A stretch of 64,000 nt of DNA from positions 1 to 64,000 of the forward strand of contig NZ_FOMN01000007.1 in assembly GCF_900112665.1 (NCBI RefSeq). Direction: 5' to 3'. A program made the position numbers and the translations under genes. Numbering within the stretch: the stretch's first letter is position 1; every line of letters begins with the position of its first letter. Below are positions 25,757 through 34,709 of this stretch, piece after piece. The notes under the pieces are model-generated. The model ran no database searches, was not told the origin of the DNA, and saw nothing but the letters and a program-made list of their open reading frames with translations. This DNA is from Lactobacillus bombicola. Lineage in GTDB: Bacteria > Bacillota > Bacilli > Lactobacillales > Lactobacillaceae.

Positions 25757-27172
25757 ATGAACGGAATAATTAATTTCGCTAATTCACTTTTTAAACCACT
25801 GATTGATATGGGTGCAGCCACGATAATGCTAATCGTGTTAACATTTATTGCCTTACTCTTTCGGGTTAAATTTTCTAAAGCGCTCGAAGGTGGTATGAAA
25901 TTAGCGATTGCGATTACCGCAATCGGTAATATTATGAATATGCTAACTATGGCATTTCAAAAGCCAATGATGCAGTTTGTTAAGCACACTGGAATTCATA
26001 TGGATATGCAGGATATGGGCTGGGCACCATTAGCAACAATTACTTGGGGTTCACCTTATACTCTTTTTTACCTCTTAGTATTAATCATTTTGAACGTTCT
26101 GTTACTAGTAATGAACAAAACCAACACTTTGGATGTTGATATTTTTGACGTTTGGCATTTAGCCTTTATCGGCTTATTCTGTGTTTATGTCGGAGCACCA
26201 TTATGGCTTTCGACTCTATTGGTTATCTTTATTGGAACAATGAAGATCATCAACTCTGATTTGATGAAACCAACTTTCAATGACTTACTTGATGCGCCTG
26301 AAGGTAATCCAATGACGACCACGCACATGAATTACATGATGAACCCTATTATCATGGTCTTCAACAAGTTCTTTGATAAGTGTCTTCCGTGGCTTGATAA
26401 ATTCGATTTTGACTCGACCAAGTTGAATGAAAAAATTGGTTTCTGGGGCAGCAGATTTGCCATTGGTGTTTACCTAGGTGTCTTTGTTTCCTTACTTGCA
26501 GGTAACAACTTAGCCACTGAACGGGGATGGAAAGATATGTTTACGCTATCCTTTGTTGGTGGTTCATGTATTGAACTCTTCTCCGTTATTGGCTCATGGT
26601 TTATTGCTTCGGTTGAGCCACTATCACAAGGAATTGCAGACTTCGCCACCAAGAAATTTTCCGGCAGGTCATTTAACATCGGTCTTGACTGGCCATTTCT
26701 TGCTGGTCGGTCTGAAATCTGGGCAGCTGCCAATGTCTTGGCACCAATTATGATGCTTGAAGCAATGATTTTGCCAGGTAACAGATTAATGCCACTCGGT
26801 GGTATTATTGCCATGGGTGTAACGCCAGCTTTGTTAGTTGTTACTCGCGGTAAAATCATTCGAATGATTATTATCGGTACGGTTGAACTACCAATCTTCC
26901 TTTGGGCAGGCACAATGGTTGGTCCATTTGTTACCAACATGGCTCACTCAGTTGGTGCAGCAATTCCGGCCCACACATTGGTTTCTGATACTACGATGGA
27001 AGGCCCAGTTGAAAAATTCTTGGCTTATTTAGTTGGTAATGCATGGAAACAACACGGTATGTTCATTGTTTATGCAATTGCTGCTTTGGTAGTCTATCTT
27101 CTATTATTCTGGTGGTATGCACGTGAAATGAAGAAGAGGAATGTAGAATATACCGTAGCTAAAAAAGCATAG
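25757..27172 (+). CDS. gatC: PTS galactitol/galactose-type EIIC
   Basis: Membrane channel of 471 residues with about ten hydrophobic segments, of the GatC family: the N-terminus INFANSLFKPLIDMGAATIM and the central SFNIGLDWPFLAGRSEIWA are typical. It takes up the sugar coupled to phosphorylation by GatA and GatB. It starts 22 bases after gatB with GAAAGGA. The gene that follows encodes a 78-residue membrane protein, likely part of the same transcript. Confidence 0.9.
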   Translation: MNGIINFANSLFKPLIDMGAATIMLIVLTFIALLFRVKFSKALEGGMKLAIAITAIGNIMNMLTMAFQKPMMQFVKHTGIHMDMQDMGWAPLATITWGSPYTLFYLLVLIILNVLLLVMNKTNTLDVDIFDVWHLAFIGLFCVYVGAPLWLSTLLVIFIGTMKIINSDLMKPTFNDLLDAPEGNPMTTTHMNYMMNPIIMVFNKFFDKCLPWLDKFDFDSTKLNEKIGFWGSRFAIGVYLGVFVSLLAGNNLATERGWKDMFTLSFVGGSCIELFSVIGSWFIASVEPLSQGIADFATKKFSGRSFNIGLDWPFLAGRSEIWAAANVLAPIMMLEAMILPGNRLMPLGGIIAMGVTPALLVVTRGKIIRMIIIGTVELPIFLWAGTMVGPFVTNMAHSVGAAIPAHTLVSDTTMEGPVEKFLAYLVGNAWKQHGMFIVYAIAALVVYLLLFWWYAREMKKRNVEYTVAKKA

Positions 27173-27205
27173 TCAATTACAATGATTCTGGTAAGGATAA
27201 TTTGA

Positions 27206-27442
27206 ATGAAAAAAGAAAAGGTTACACCAAAAGAAGTAGCTAGACGTAATGGTCTTTTTATGTGGACTGTGTTTGTAATTGTGATTAATCTTGTGCAAAT
27301 ACTTTTTAAAAATTGGTTAACCAGTTTAGTTGCAATGGTAGGAACAATTTATGCATTGTATCGGGTAGTCGTTTATGATAACCCAAAAAATCGCCTCAGC
27401 CAAAAGTATTACGATTGGCGCGGTAATAAAATAAATAAATAA
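27206..27442 (+). CDS. Small membrane protein in the galactose PTS operon
   Basis: A 78-residue protein with charged ends and two predicted membrane helices (about 17-35 and 37-52). No catalytic motif is seen and I do not recognise a named family. GTAAGGATAATTTGA precedes the ATG, 33 bases after gatC, and a terminator follows, so it is the last gene of the operon. It may be an accessory or stabilising subunit of the PTS; that is inference. Confidence 0.65.
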   Translation: MKKEKVTPKEVARRNGLFMWTVFVIVINLVQILFKNWLTSLVAMVGTIYALYRVVVYDNPKNRLSQKYYDWRGNKINK

Positions 27443-27452
27443 AATCATGACA

Positions 27453-27487
27453 AAGGTCAGTAAGGTGAACAATCTTACTGGTCTTTT
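27453..27487. terminator. Terminator of the galactose PTS operon
   Basis: AAAGGTCAGTAAG pairs with CTTACTGGTCTTT around a 9-base loop, followed by T residues. Confidence 0.85.
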
Positions 27488-27614
27488 TTATGACTAAAAT
27501 GTTGCGAATGCTGTTAAAAATAAGTAACAGTTCAGATAAGTACTGATGAAAAAAGATAAAATAAGCTAAAATTAAATTGAAATTAACCGCTTTCTTTGAT
27601 ACACTCAAATCATA

Positions 27615-27630
27615 AGTGGTATCAACCAGT
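27615..27630. promoter_or_regulatory. Candidate GntR/HutC-type operator
   Basis: AGTGGTATCAACCAGT holds the dyad TGGT-ATCA-ACCA, resembling NagR/YvoA-type sites. It lies just before the binding site of the GntR gene and may mediate its autoregulation. Confidence 0.4.
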
Positions 27631-27648
27631 TGGAAAGGAAGAAAGACA

Positions 27649-28365
27649 ATGCAAAAACCGCTTTATCAGCGGGTGATTACTGATTTAGAAAAACAAATCA
27701 AAAAGATGAATCCCAATGCTCGCTTACCAAGTGAGCGTCAACTTTTAATTAAATACGGTATTAGTCGTAATACTATTAGATTAGCGTTGCAAAATCTAGA
27801 AGAGCGCGGATTAATTTATCGTCTTCATGGCAAAGGAACTTTTGTTGCGAGTGTTGTTCTTGATCAACCTAATATCGGCGGGATGTATTCTTTTTCTGAG
27901 GAATTGAAACGGGCTGGTCAAAAAGCCTCGACTCAAAATCGAAGTTTAAAATTAGTTATTCCGAATCAGCATATCATCGAACAACTGAATTTAGCCGAAA
28001 ATGAACAAGTTTATGAGTTGGTACGAATACGTTTAGCCAATAATCAACCACGGATTTTTAGTAAAAGCTACTTACCAGCCAGGCTTTTTCCAGATTTTAA
28101 GATTACCGACTTGCAAAATCAGCAGTTGTACGGCGTTTTCAAACAAAAGTACAACCAAATTGGTGTAATGGCGTTTGAGGACGTGCAGGCTGTTAGTTTA
28201 AGTGAACGAGAGGGCCGGTATTTAGATGAAAAAGCTGGTTCACCGTGTTTGAAAATTTTCCGTAAAACTATCAATGAAAAAAATATTCCGATCGAGTTTA
28301 CGATATCACTAGCCCGCGGTGACAAGTTTATTTATCGTTCGCGCCAATACAATAAGTTATTTTGA
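27649..28365 (+). CDS. GntR-family (HutC/UTRA) regulator of the amino-sugar unit
   Basis: A 238-residue regulator with N-terminal winged HTH (LPSERQLLIKYGISRNTIRL at about 27-46, then GKGTFVAS) and a UTRA ligand domain of the HutC subfamily (from about 75). The ATG at 27649 follows GGAAAGGAAG; the upstream in-frame start at 27616 lies in the operator-like site. It is 23 bases upstream of agaS and therefore co-transcribed. UTRA regulators of this type respond to sugar phosphates such as galactosamine- or glucosamine-6-phosphate. Confidence 0.85.
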   Translation: MQKPLYQRVITDLEKQIKKMNPNARLPSERQLLIKYGISRNTIRLALQNLEERGLIYRLHGKGTFVASVVLDQPNIGGMYSFSEELKRAGQKASTQNRSLKLVIPNQHIIEQLNLAENEQVYELVRIRLANNQPRIFSKSYLPARLFPDFKITDLQNQQLYGVFKQKYNQIGVMAFEDVQAVSLSEREGRYLDEKAGSPCLKIFRKTINEKNIPIEFTISLARGDKFIYRSRQYNKLF

Positions 28366-28388
28366 TTTTTAATAGAAGGAGAAAATAA

Positions 28389-29552
28389 ATGTTTACTAAA
28401 ATAGATGCAGAATTAGAACAAATGAATGCTAAAATCACGACTCGTGAAATTGAGCAACAACCTAAATTATGGCTGGAAACATGGGAAATATACCAGGAAA
28501 AAAAAGATGAAATCTCGGCTTTTTTAGCCAAAATTAGCCAACAATGGAGTAAGGTACGGGTTATTTTCACTGGGGCTGGAACTAGTGCCTATGTTGGCAA
28601 TACCGTGATGCCATACTTGCAAAAGCATGGCGATCGCAATAAATATAACTTCGAAGCTATCGATACCACTAAAATTGTATCTACGCCAGAAGATTACCTT
28701 GAACCAGAAACACCAACGATTTTAGTTTCGTTTGCACGCAGTGGTAATTCGCCTGAATCAGTGGCAACAGTTGAATTAGCAAAAAAAATGGTCAAGCACT
28801 TGTATCAAATTGCCATTACCTGTGCACCAGCTGGTCAATTAGCTCAAGACCTGATTGGTGATCCATGCGGACTAGTATTGCTAATGCCAGAAAAATCGCT
28901 CGACCAAGGCTTTGCGATGACTGGTTCATTTTCATGTATGAGTCTTGCAGCTCTACTCGTTTTTGACCAAATGGCTGATGAGCAAAAGGGTAAGATAATT
29001 GAACAGATTGCCCAAATGGGCGAAAGTGTCATTGAACGGGAAAGTGAAATACAAACGATCGTTGATACTGATTTTAACCGTATCACTTATATAGGAAGTG
29101 GTAGTCTTGGTGGTCTTGCCGAAGAAGCAAGGCTGAAGATTTTGGAATTGACTGCTGGTAAAGTAGCTGCCCTCTTTGATACGTCAATGGGGCTTCGTCA
29201 TGGTCCAAAGTCATTTTTGGACAAAAAGACAATTGTTTTTGATTTTGTTTCAAATAATTTTTATACCAGACAATACGACTTGGATATCTTAAATGAGATT
29301 AAGGATGATCAAATTGTGCCGCTTGTGATGGCAGTTGGTCAAGAAAAAGAGGGCCAAAACTTTGACGGAAAATCATTCACTTTTGCTGAAAAAAATTTGT
29401 TACCCAATGCCTATTTGGCCTTACCAGATATAATGTTTGGTCAAACGCTCGCACTATTGACCTCAATTAAAGTGGGTAATAAGCCAGATACGCCATCGCC
29501 AACTGGAACGGTTAATCGAGTCGTTAAGGGAGTAACAATTCATAAATTTTAA
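28389..29552 (+). CDS. agaS: SIS-domain sugar isomerase/deaminase AgaS
   Basis: A 387-residue protein with two SIS domains, of the AgaS family. The first has VIFTGAGTSAYVGNTV and VSFARSGNSPESVAT; the second ITYIGSGSLGGLAEEARLKI and GLRHGPKSFL. AgaS proteins deaminate and isomerise galactosamine-6-phosphate to tagatose-6-phosphate. This fits a neighbouring mannose-family PTS and lacD downstream. AGAAGGAG precedes the ATG. No deacetylase gene (agaA/nagA) is present, so either free galactosamine is used or NagA is elsewhere. Confidence 0.88.
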   Translation: MFTKIDAELEQMNAKITTREIEQQPKLWLETWEIYQEKKDEISAFLAKISQQWSKVRVIFTGAGTSAYVGNTVMPYLQKHGDRNKYNFEAIDTTKIVSTPEDYLEPETPTILVSFARSGNSPESVATVELAKKMVKHLYQIAITCAPAGQLAQDLIGDPCGLVLLMPEKSLDQGFAMTGSFSCMSLAALLVFDQMADEQKGKIIEQIAQMGESVIERESEIQTIVDTDFNRITYIGSGSLGGLAEEARLKILELTAGKVAALFDTSMGLRHGPKSFLDKKTIVFDFVSNNFYTRQYDLDILNEIKDDQIVPLVMAVGQEKEGQNFDGKSFTFAEKNLLPNAYLALPDIMFGQTLALLTSIKVGNKPDTPSPTGTVNRVVKGVTIHKF

Positions 29553-29621
29553 AAGGTATTTGACAGTAAAAAAATTTAATACAGTAAAATATTAATGCTT
29601 TAATTATTTATGAGCTGTTTG

Positions 29622-29650
29622 TTGACAAAAATTGGTTGGTACCTTATTAT
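29622..29650 (+). promoter_or_regulatory. Promoter of the amino-sugar PTS operon
   Basis: TTGACA at 29622-29627 and TATTAT at 29645-29650 with an ideal 17-base spacer. Confidence 0.8.
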
Positions 29651-29657
29651 GTAAATG

Positions 29658-29671
29658 TGAAAGCGGTTTCT
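29658..29671. promoter_or_regulatory. cre (CcpA site) before the amino-sugar PTS
   Basis: TGAAAGCGGTTTCT matches the cre consensus TGWNANCGNTNWCA except for the last base. It lies just after the -10 box, the standard position for repression by glucose. Confidence 0.72.
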
Positions 29672-29715
29672 ATTAATTATTTAAATTTCCTTAATATATA
29701 GATGGAGGAGCAGAT

Positions 29716-30204
29716 ATGAATATTGTGGGTGCAAGAGTTGATGAACGCTTGGTTCATGGTCAAGTAGCCAATCTTTGGACTCCTAAGTTGCAAGTAGAAC
29801 GAATTATCGTTCTTGATGAAGTAGCGGCAAAGGATGAAATTCAAAAAAGCGGCTTAAGAATGGCAACTCCAATGACAACTAGATTAAGCGTTTTACCAAC
29901 TAGGGTTGCGGCAGATCATTTGAATAATAATCGTTATGGTAATCAGCGAATTTTTATTGTAGCAAAAAAGCCACAAAAATTTCTTGATCTTCTCAACTTG
30001 GGCGTTAGTCTTGAAATGATTAATGTTGGGAATATGTCTAAAAAAGAGGATACTACTGAATTAACCAAACAGGTTAATATTAGTTCAGAAGATGCTGAGA
30101 TTTTTAAACAAATTGCTACTAAAGGTGTGAATTTAATAGCTCAAGTTAATCCAAGCGTTGATGCACGTGACTTAATGAAACTGATTGATGAAAAAATGAA
30201 GTAG
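29716..30204 (+). CDS. PTS mannose-family EIIB (amino-sugar type)
   Basis: A 162-residue cytoplasmic EIIB with His14 in DERLVHGQVANLW, phosphorylated by EIIA. GGAGGAGCAG precedes the ATG. First gene of a four-gene PTS (EIIB, EIIC, EIID, EIIA) with its own promoter and cre. With agaS just upstream the substrate is probably galactosamine, N-acetylgalactosamine or a related sugar; the agaB/agaV-type name would depend on comparison. Confidence 0.88.
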   Translation: MNIVGARVDERLVHGQVANLWTPKLQVERIIVLDEVAAKDEIQKSGLRMATPMTTRLSVLPTRVAADHLNNNRYGNQRIFIVAKKPQKFLDLLNLGVSLEMINVGNMSKKEDTTELTKQVNISSEDAEIFKQIATKGVNLIAQVNPSVDARDLMKLIDEKMK

Positions 30205-30215
30205 AGGGGAAGAAA

Positions 30216-31133
30216 ATGGCTTGGTGGCAAATACTACTGCTTACAGTATACGCAGGTTTAGAGATTCTTGATGAGTTACAAATTTATTCATCATTGAACA
30301 CTCCTGTTGGTGCCGGTATGATTGCAGGAATAATTATGGGAGATTTACAAACTGGGTTAATCATTGGAGCTTCAATGCAGCTAATGGTTTTAGGAGTAGG
30401 TACTTTTGGTGGTGCTTCAAAGATAGATGCAACAACTGGAACAGTTTTAGCAACTGCATTTTCAACTAGCGTTAAGGGTATGAGCCCACAAACAGCTATT
30501 TCATCAATTGCGGTACCAGTTGCAGCAATTATGGTTGAGTTGGATGTTTTAGCAAGATTTGCTAATACTTATTTTTCACATAGAGTTGACCATTTGATTG
30601 ACCAAGATAAGATAAATTATAGTGCGGTTGAAAGAAATTTGTTATACGGTGCAATCCCGTGGGCCTTATCTCGGGCAGTACCAGTATTTATTGCTTTGGC
30701 GTTTGGACGTGGTTTGGTTCAAACAATTGCTAAAGCATTAAACGGTGATTTAATGTGGTTAGGTACTGGGTTAACTGTTGCAGGTGCTACACTTCCAGCA
30801 GTTGGATTTGCAATTTTATTACGCTATCTTCCAGTTAAAAAGCATATTGCGTATTTAATACTAGGTTTTACTGTCACAACTTTATTCTCTGTTATTTTTT
30901 CTAACATCCAAGCTTTGGGTACTGGAGTCGCTGTAGCAAATAAATCATTCACAGCGACTTTCAATGGACTTCCAATGTTAGCAATTGCTATGATAGGATT
31001 AGCTTTAGCAATTCTTCATTACAAGAGTATTCCAATTAATAAAGTGGCTGCTAAAAATGTCGTAGCCCCAAGTGGAAATGTAGATTCAAAGATTAATGAT
31101 AATAAAGGAGAGATCACTGATGATGAACTCTAA
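30216..31133 (+). CDS. PTS mannose-family EIIC (amino-sugar type)
   Basis: A 305-residue membrane protein of the mannose-family EIIC with GIIMGDLQTGLIIGASMQLM near 40-59 and GVGTFGGASKIDATTGTVLA near 64-83. The tail is acidic (GEITDDEL). It starts 11 bases after EIIB behind AGGGGAAG. The EIID gene begins inside its last codons. Confidence 0.88.
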   Translation: MAWWQILLLTVYAGLEILDELQIYSSLNTPVGAGMIAGIIMGDLQTGLIIGASMQLMVLGVGTFGGASKIDATTGTVLATAFSTSVKGMSPQTAISSIAVPVAAIMVELDVLARFANTYFSHRVDHLIDQDKINYSAVERNLLYGAIPWALSRAVPVFIALAFGRGLVQTIAKALNGDLMWLGTGLTVAGATLPAVGFAILLRYLPVKKHIAYLILGFTVTTLFSVIFSNIQALGTGVAVANKSFTATFNGLPMLAIAMIGLALAILHYKSIPINKVAAKNVVAPSGNVDSKINDNKGEITDDEL

Positions 31134-31938
31134 ACCAAAGTATCAATTAACAGATAAAGATTTTAAACAAATTAATCGTCGATCATTATTCGGCTTTCAG
31201 CTGGGATGGAATTATGAAAGGATGCAAAATAGTGGTTATTTGTACACAATTTTACCGCAGCTAAGAAAAATCTATGGTGATGATAGTCCAGAATTGAAAG
31301 AGATGTTGAAAACGCATATGCAGTTTTTCAATACTTCCAACTTCTTTAATACAATTGTCACTGGTATTGACTTGGCCGTAGAAGAGAATGAAGGAATAGA
31401 GGGTAAGGATACAGTTACAAGTTTAAAAGTTGGCTTGATGGGTCCATTTGCCGCGATTGGAGACTCGATCTTTGCTTCCCTTGTTCCAACCATCTTTGGT
31501 GCTTTGGCAGCTTCAATGGCTGCACAAGGCAACCCTATCGGTATTATTATCTGGGTAGTTGCCAGTTTGTTAATTTGTATTTTCCGTTGGAAACAGCTAC
31601 ATTTTGCTTATGATAAGGGAGTATCTCTTGTTACTGATATGCGGGATAGTTTAAATGCTTTAACCGATTCTGCTACCGTATTGGGAGTATTTATGGTCGG
31701 TGCGCTAGTGGCTACAATGGTTAATATCAAGTTTGCCTGGGTGCCACAAATAGGTAAGGTTACTATGAATGTTCAAAATAATCTTGACATGATTATTCCG
31801 AAACTTTTGCCAGCGGCAGTGGTAGCCTTTGTATATTGGCTGCTTGGAAAGAAAGGGATGACTTCAACTAAGGCAATTTTAATTGTATTAGTGCTATGTG
31901 TTGTCTTAGGTGGACTTGGTGTTATTGCTAAAGTCTGA
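31120..31938 (+). CDS. PTS mannose-family EIID (amino-sugar type)
   Basis: A 272-residue EIID with the family signature FQLGWNYERMQNSGYLYTIL and GLMGPFAAIGDSIFASL. The start at 31120 follows AAAGGAG at 9 bases and lies inside the end of the EIIC gene by 14 bases, a sign of coupled translation. An adjacent ATG at 31123 is equally possible. The C-terminus has two hydrophobic segments. Confidence 0.88.
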   Translation: MMNSKPKYQLTDKDFKQINRRSLFGFQLGWNYERMQNSGYLYTILPQLRKIYGDDSPELKEMLKTHMQFFNTSNFFNTIVTGIDLAVEENEGIEGKDTVTSLKVGLMGPFAAIGDSIFASLVPTIFGALAASMAAQGNPIGIIIWVVASLLICIFRWKQLHFAYDKGVSLVTDMRDSLNALTDSATVLGVFMVGALVATMVNIKFAWVPQIGKVTMNVQNNLDMIIPKLLPAAVVAFVYWLLGKKGMTSTKAILIVLVLCVVLGGLGVIAKV

Positions 31939-31973
31939 ATAATTAAATAAGTAATTTTATGGGAGATATAGAT

Positions 31974-32375
31974 ATGGCAGAGAAGGAATTAATTTTAATT
32001 AGTCATGGAAACATGGCCGAGGGAGTAAAAGCTAGTGCTGAATTAATTATGGGTGAACAAGAGCATGTTCATGCTATATGTTTACTTCCATCAGAAGGTC
32101 CAGCTGATTTTAAGCAAAAATTTGAAAAGGAAATTGCTGGTGTCAATCCAGAAAATATTACGGTTTTTGCTGATTTAATGGGTGGTACACCAGCTAATGT
32201 GGTTAGCCAGCTGATTATGGCAGGTGAACAGCTCCATTTGATTGCAGGAATGAATTTACCCCTAGTTATTGAATGGCTGAATAGTCAAATGAACGGTATA
32301 GATTCTGATTATATTACGGCTGGAAAAGCTGGTATGGTTGATGTTTCAAAAATGCTAGCAAAAATGAAAAAATAA
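31974..32375 (+). CDS. PTS mannose-family EIIA (amino-sugar type)
   Basis: A 133-residue cytoplasmic EIIA with phosphorylated His11 in LISHGNMAEG and the family segments FADLMGGTPANVV and AGMNLPLVIEWL. The start at 31974 follows GGGAG; the ATG at 31959 forms part of that site. Last gene of the PTS operon; a terminator follows. Confidence 0.9.
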   Translation: MAEKELILISHGNMAEGVKASAELIMGEQEHVHAICLLPSEGPADFKQKFEKEIAGVNPENITVFADLMGGTPANVVSQLIMAGEQLHLIAGMNLPLVIEWLNSQMNGIDSDYITAGKAGMVDVSKMLAKMKK

Positions 32376-32382
32376 AAAGTTA

Positions 32383-32428
32383 AATAAAATAAAACCTGAT
32401 TTGAAAAGAAAATCAGGTTTTATTTTTT
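32383..32428. terminator. Bidirectional terminator
   Basis: AATAAAACCTGATTT pairs with AAATCAGGTTTTATT, shared by the PTS operon and the convergent glycosidase-like gene. Confidence 0.87.
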
Positions 32429-32435
32429 ACATGAA

Positions 32436-34454
32436 TTAGAACAATAGTTGAATTGTTTCGAGTGGATTAAGTTTGGTAGAAATAGTGGCAATATTATTTT
32501 TAACTTTAATTGATAATATCTCACGAATAAAAGATTTTCCTTTTTGCTTAATAGCAGTTACATTATCTTTGGATAACGGTTGAGACAAGTGCCATCGAAT
32601 TTCCTTGTAACTGTCTAAAGTAAAGTTAGTTAACCACGCAATTTTACCATCATTTTGAATATTTAATTTAACATTGGGCATATCAACTAAATAATCAACG
32701 GAATGAATCTGATTAATCATTTGTTGTAAAAGTCCTTGTTTATAACTAGTATATTGAGATTCCCAACCGTATTTAGGATCTTGATCCATTGGTAAAATAA
32801 TTGTTCGCTTGTTAACGATGGCCATAAAGTTGCCCAATTTTTCTCCTACTGAATTATATGCATTAGAGTAAATTTCAACAGGAGAATTTTTTTCATAGTC
32901 AAGTTTTAAGTAATTACCAGTATGTTGAAGCATCGTGATTCGTGGATTAGCAATATTATTAATTCGATAACCATCTGCTTGTTCGTATGTTTGATAAGCT
33001 GTTCTACATTTGTGCCATTTTGCTTTTTTAATATGTAATAAACTATTTAAGCCACGATCTAAAAGCACTTGCACGCTTTCCCCATCAAGTAAAACAAAGT
33101 TATTGCTTAATAAATCAGTAATTTTTTCATTAGAAAAGTTGCGCAACAGTTGTCCAGATATAGCAATAGTTTCGTTGTTTAGTTGACCTTCTGAATTAAC
33201 AGCAGTGATTGTTATGGCAAAACCAAAAGATCCAAGCAAACTGGCCCAGTTTTTTTCATGGGGCAGAAGCTCAGTGATGTCCTTACCTGTTGGGGTTTGA
33301 AGACTGTAACTAGAATCTTGATTGACTAATACCTTAATGCCACGTAAATGGTTTATTAACAAGCGATTATTTGAAAGTTCAGTTAGAAACGGCTTGATTT
33401 CAGATAGCATTTCAGCATAGTGCCAAGAGTCGTTAATACCATTGCCCATCATGTCAAATAGGTTGAGCAAAATACCTTTGCTACCTACAAGAACAGCTGT
33501 GATAATCTGAAACTTTGTAAAAGATAACGATTTGACTAGTGGTGAGTACATATAGTTTTCTAGTTCAGGATAAAGGTCAGTTTCTTCTCCTAAAAAAGCC
33601 GCAGTAATTCTAGTATATGCTTCAAAATCACGACCATATTTTAATGGTGCTACTTCGTTATAAGCTGGCAGATGAGGACGAGCAATTGGAGTATGTCCTG
33701 AGCCAGCTTGTGTAATAATTAGTTTTTGCCAATCACGTCCTTCAAGTGCATGCCAGTCAGGATAGGAAGTCATTTGAGCCAAATCGGTTTCTGGACTAAC
33801 TCTATGCACTGCCTGTTCAATTAAATGTTCATTTTCAATCATTTCTTGGCGAGCTTGGTCAAGATAAACTTGTCGCTCTTGGGAAACTTTTCCTGTTTGA
33901 AGAAGTTTATTAACAAAATCTGTGCGTGATTCTGCAAAACCTAATCTTTGCTGATATAACTTCATATGGTATGGACAAAAGCACATTAACCCAAGTGGTG
34001 AGTGATTGTAATGGCGAAAATCGTCTTCAAGCCAAAGACGCCGGGGATGTATACTGGCATATTGAGCGTAAATTTCACAAATATATTTGCGCCAATGAGG
34101 ATCAGCAGGACAAGCCATATCTTTTGCTTTATTGCCATTAAGATCAACAAAGGTTTTGAAACCAATTGTTGGATTAATTTGATAACCTCTATCTGAATGC
34201 ATAATTGTAGTCCAAGGATTTAAGCTAGTTGTAATGCCTAATTTAGCTAATTCTTTTTGCACAGGCTTAATTGCATTAAGCCATATTTGAGTCTCTTTTT
34301 TAGTTAGGTGACTATGGTTCAATTCTTCTCCATTAATAAAAAATGCAACATCATCAATTTTTGCATTTTTAACAAAATTTAGTAGTTTTTGCTTTTTTTC
34401 TGACGTATTTGTGCGTGGATCCAACATGTATCTCAGCGTATAAGTGAATGTCAT
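32436..34454 (-). CDS. Putative glycoside hydrolase-like protein, family unknown
   Basis: A 672-residue protein without signal peptide, so intracellular. The first 400 residues read like a TIM barrel with strands rich in aromatic and acidic residues: DDVAFFINGEELNHS (about 35-49), RRLWLEDDFRHYNHSP (about 137-152, acidic residues at a strand end as in glycosidases), and KGILLNLFDMMGNGIN (about 327-342). The part from about 380 resembles the GH42-type domain that follows the barrel, and the end is beta-rich. No family is firmly recognised. The ATG at 34454 follows GAGGTG. It lies between the amino-sugar PTS and lacD, so it may cleave an imported phosphorylated or short galactoside or galactosaminide. 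Confidence 0.55.
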   Translation of the reverse strand: MTFTYTLRYMLDPRTNTSEKKQKLLNFVKNAKIDDVAFFINGEELNHSHLTKKETQIWLNAIKPVQKELAKLGITTSLNPWTTIMHSDRGYQINPTIGFKTFVDLNGNKAKDMACPADPHWRKYICEIYAQYASIHPRRLWLEDDFRHYNHSPLGLMCFCPYHMKLYQQRLGFAESRTDFVNKLLQTGKVSQERQVYLDQARQEMIENEHLIEQAVHRVSPETDLAQMTSYPDWHALEGRDWQKLIITQAGSGHTPIARPHLPAYNEVAPLKYGRDFEAYTRITAAFLGEETDLYPELENYMYSPLVKSLSFTKFQIITAVLVGSKGILLNLFDMMGNGINDSWHYAEMLSEIKPFLTELSNNRLLINHLRGIKVLVNQDSSYSLQTPTGKDITELLPHEKNWASLLGSFGFAITITAVNSEGQLNNETIAISGQLLRNFSNEKITDLLSNNFVLLDGESVQVLLDRGLNSLLHIKKAKWHKCRTAYQTYEQADGYRINNIANPRITMLQHTGNYLKLDYEKNSPVEIYSNAYNSVGEKLGNFMAIVNKRTIILPMDQDPKYGWESQYTSYKQGLLQQMINQIHSVDYLVDMPNVKLNIQNDGKIAWLTNFTLDSYKEIRWHLSQPLSKDNVTAIKQKGKSFIREILSIKVKNNIATISTKLNPLETIQLLF

Positions 34455-34610
34455 AAGAAACACCTCAATATTGTTTCTGTTACCTTTTTGTCAGTTAAAT
34501 TCTAACACAAACTAAATATTTAAGTCTTGTAATTTTAGGAATAAAAATGTTGAAATTCAAATAGATTAGATACAGTTTTGAGTAAAATTTTTCTAAAATA
34601 ACAAATTATC

Positions 34611-34669
34611 TGTAAAGCTTTACACAAAGATTGGAACCGCTTTTAAAGCTGTTAATTTGAGTATATAAT
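34611..34669 (+). promoter_or_regulatory. lacD promoter region with cre-like palindrome
   Basis: TGTAAAGCTTTACA at 34611-34624 is a perfect palindrome, cre-like but with GC in place of the central CG. TATAAT lies at 34664-34669 with no good -35. A half-site TGGAACCGCTTTTA at 34632-34645 lies between them. The palindrome may bind CcpA or another LacI-family regulator. Confidence 0.5.
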
Positions 34670-34709
34670 AATTGTGTGCGATTAATAAATTTATCAAAGG
34701 AGATATATA

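Noticed and set aside
26470-26940. A 156-residue minus-strand frame inside gatC
   Set aside because: Antisense to a well-supported PTS EIIC with no start signals; a codon-bias shadow.
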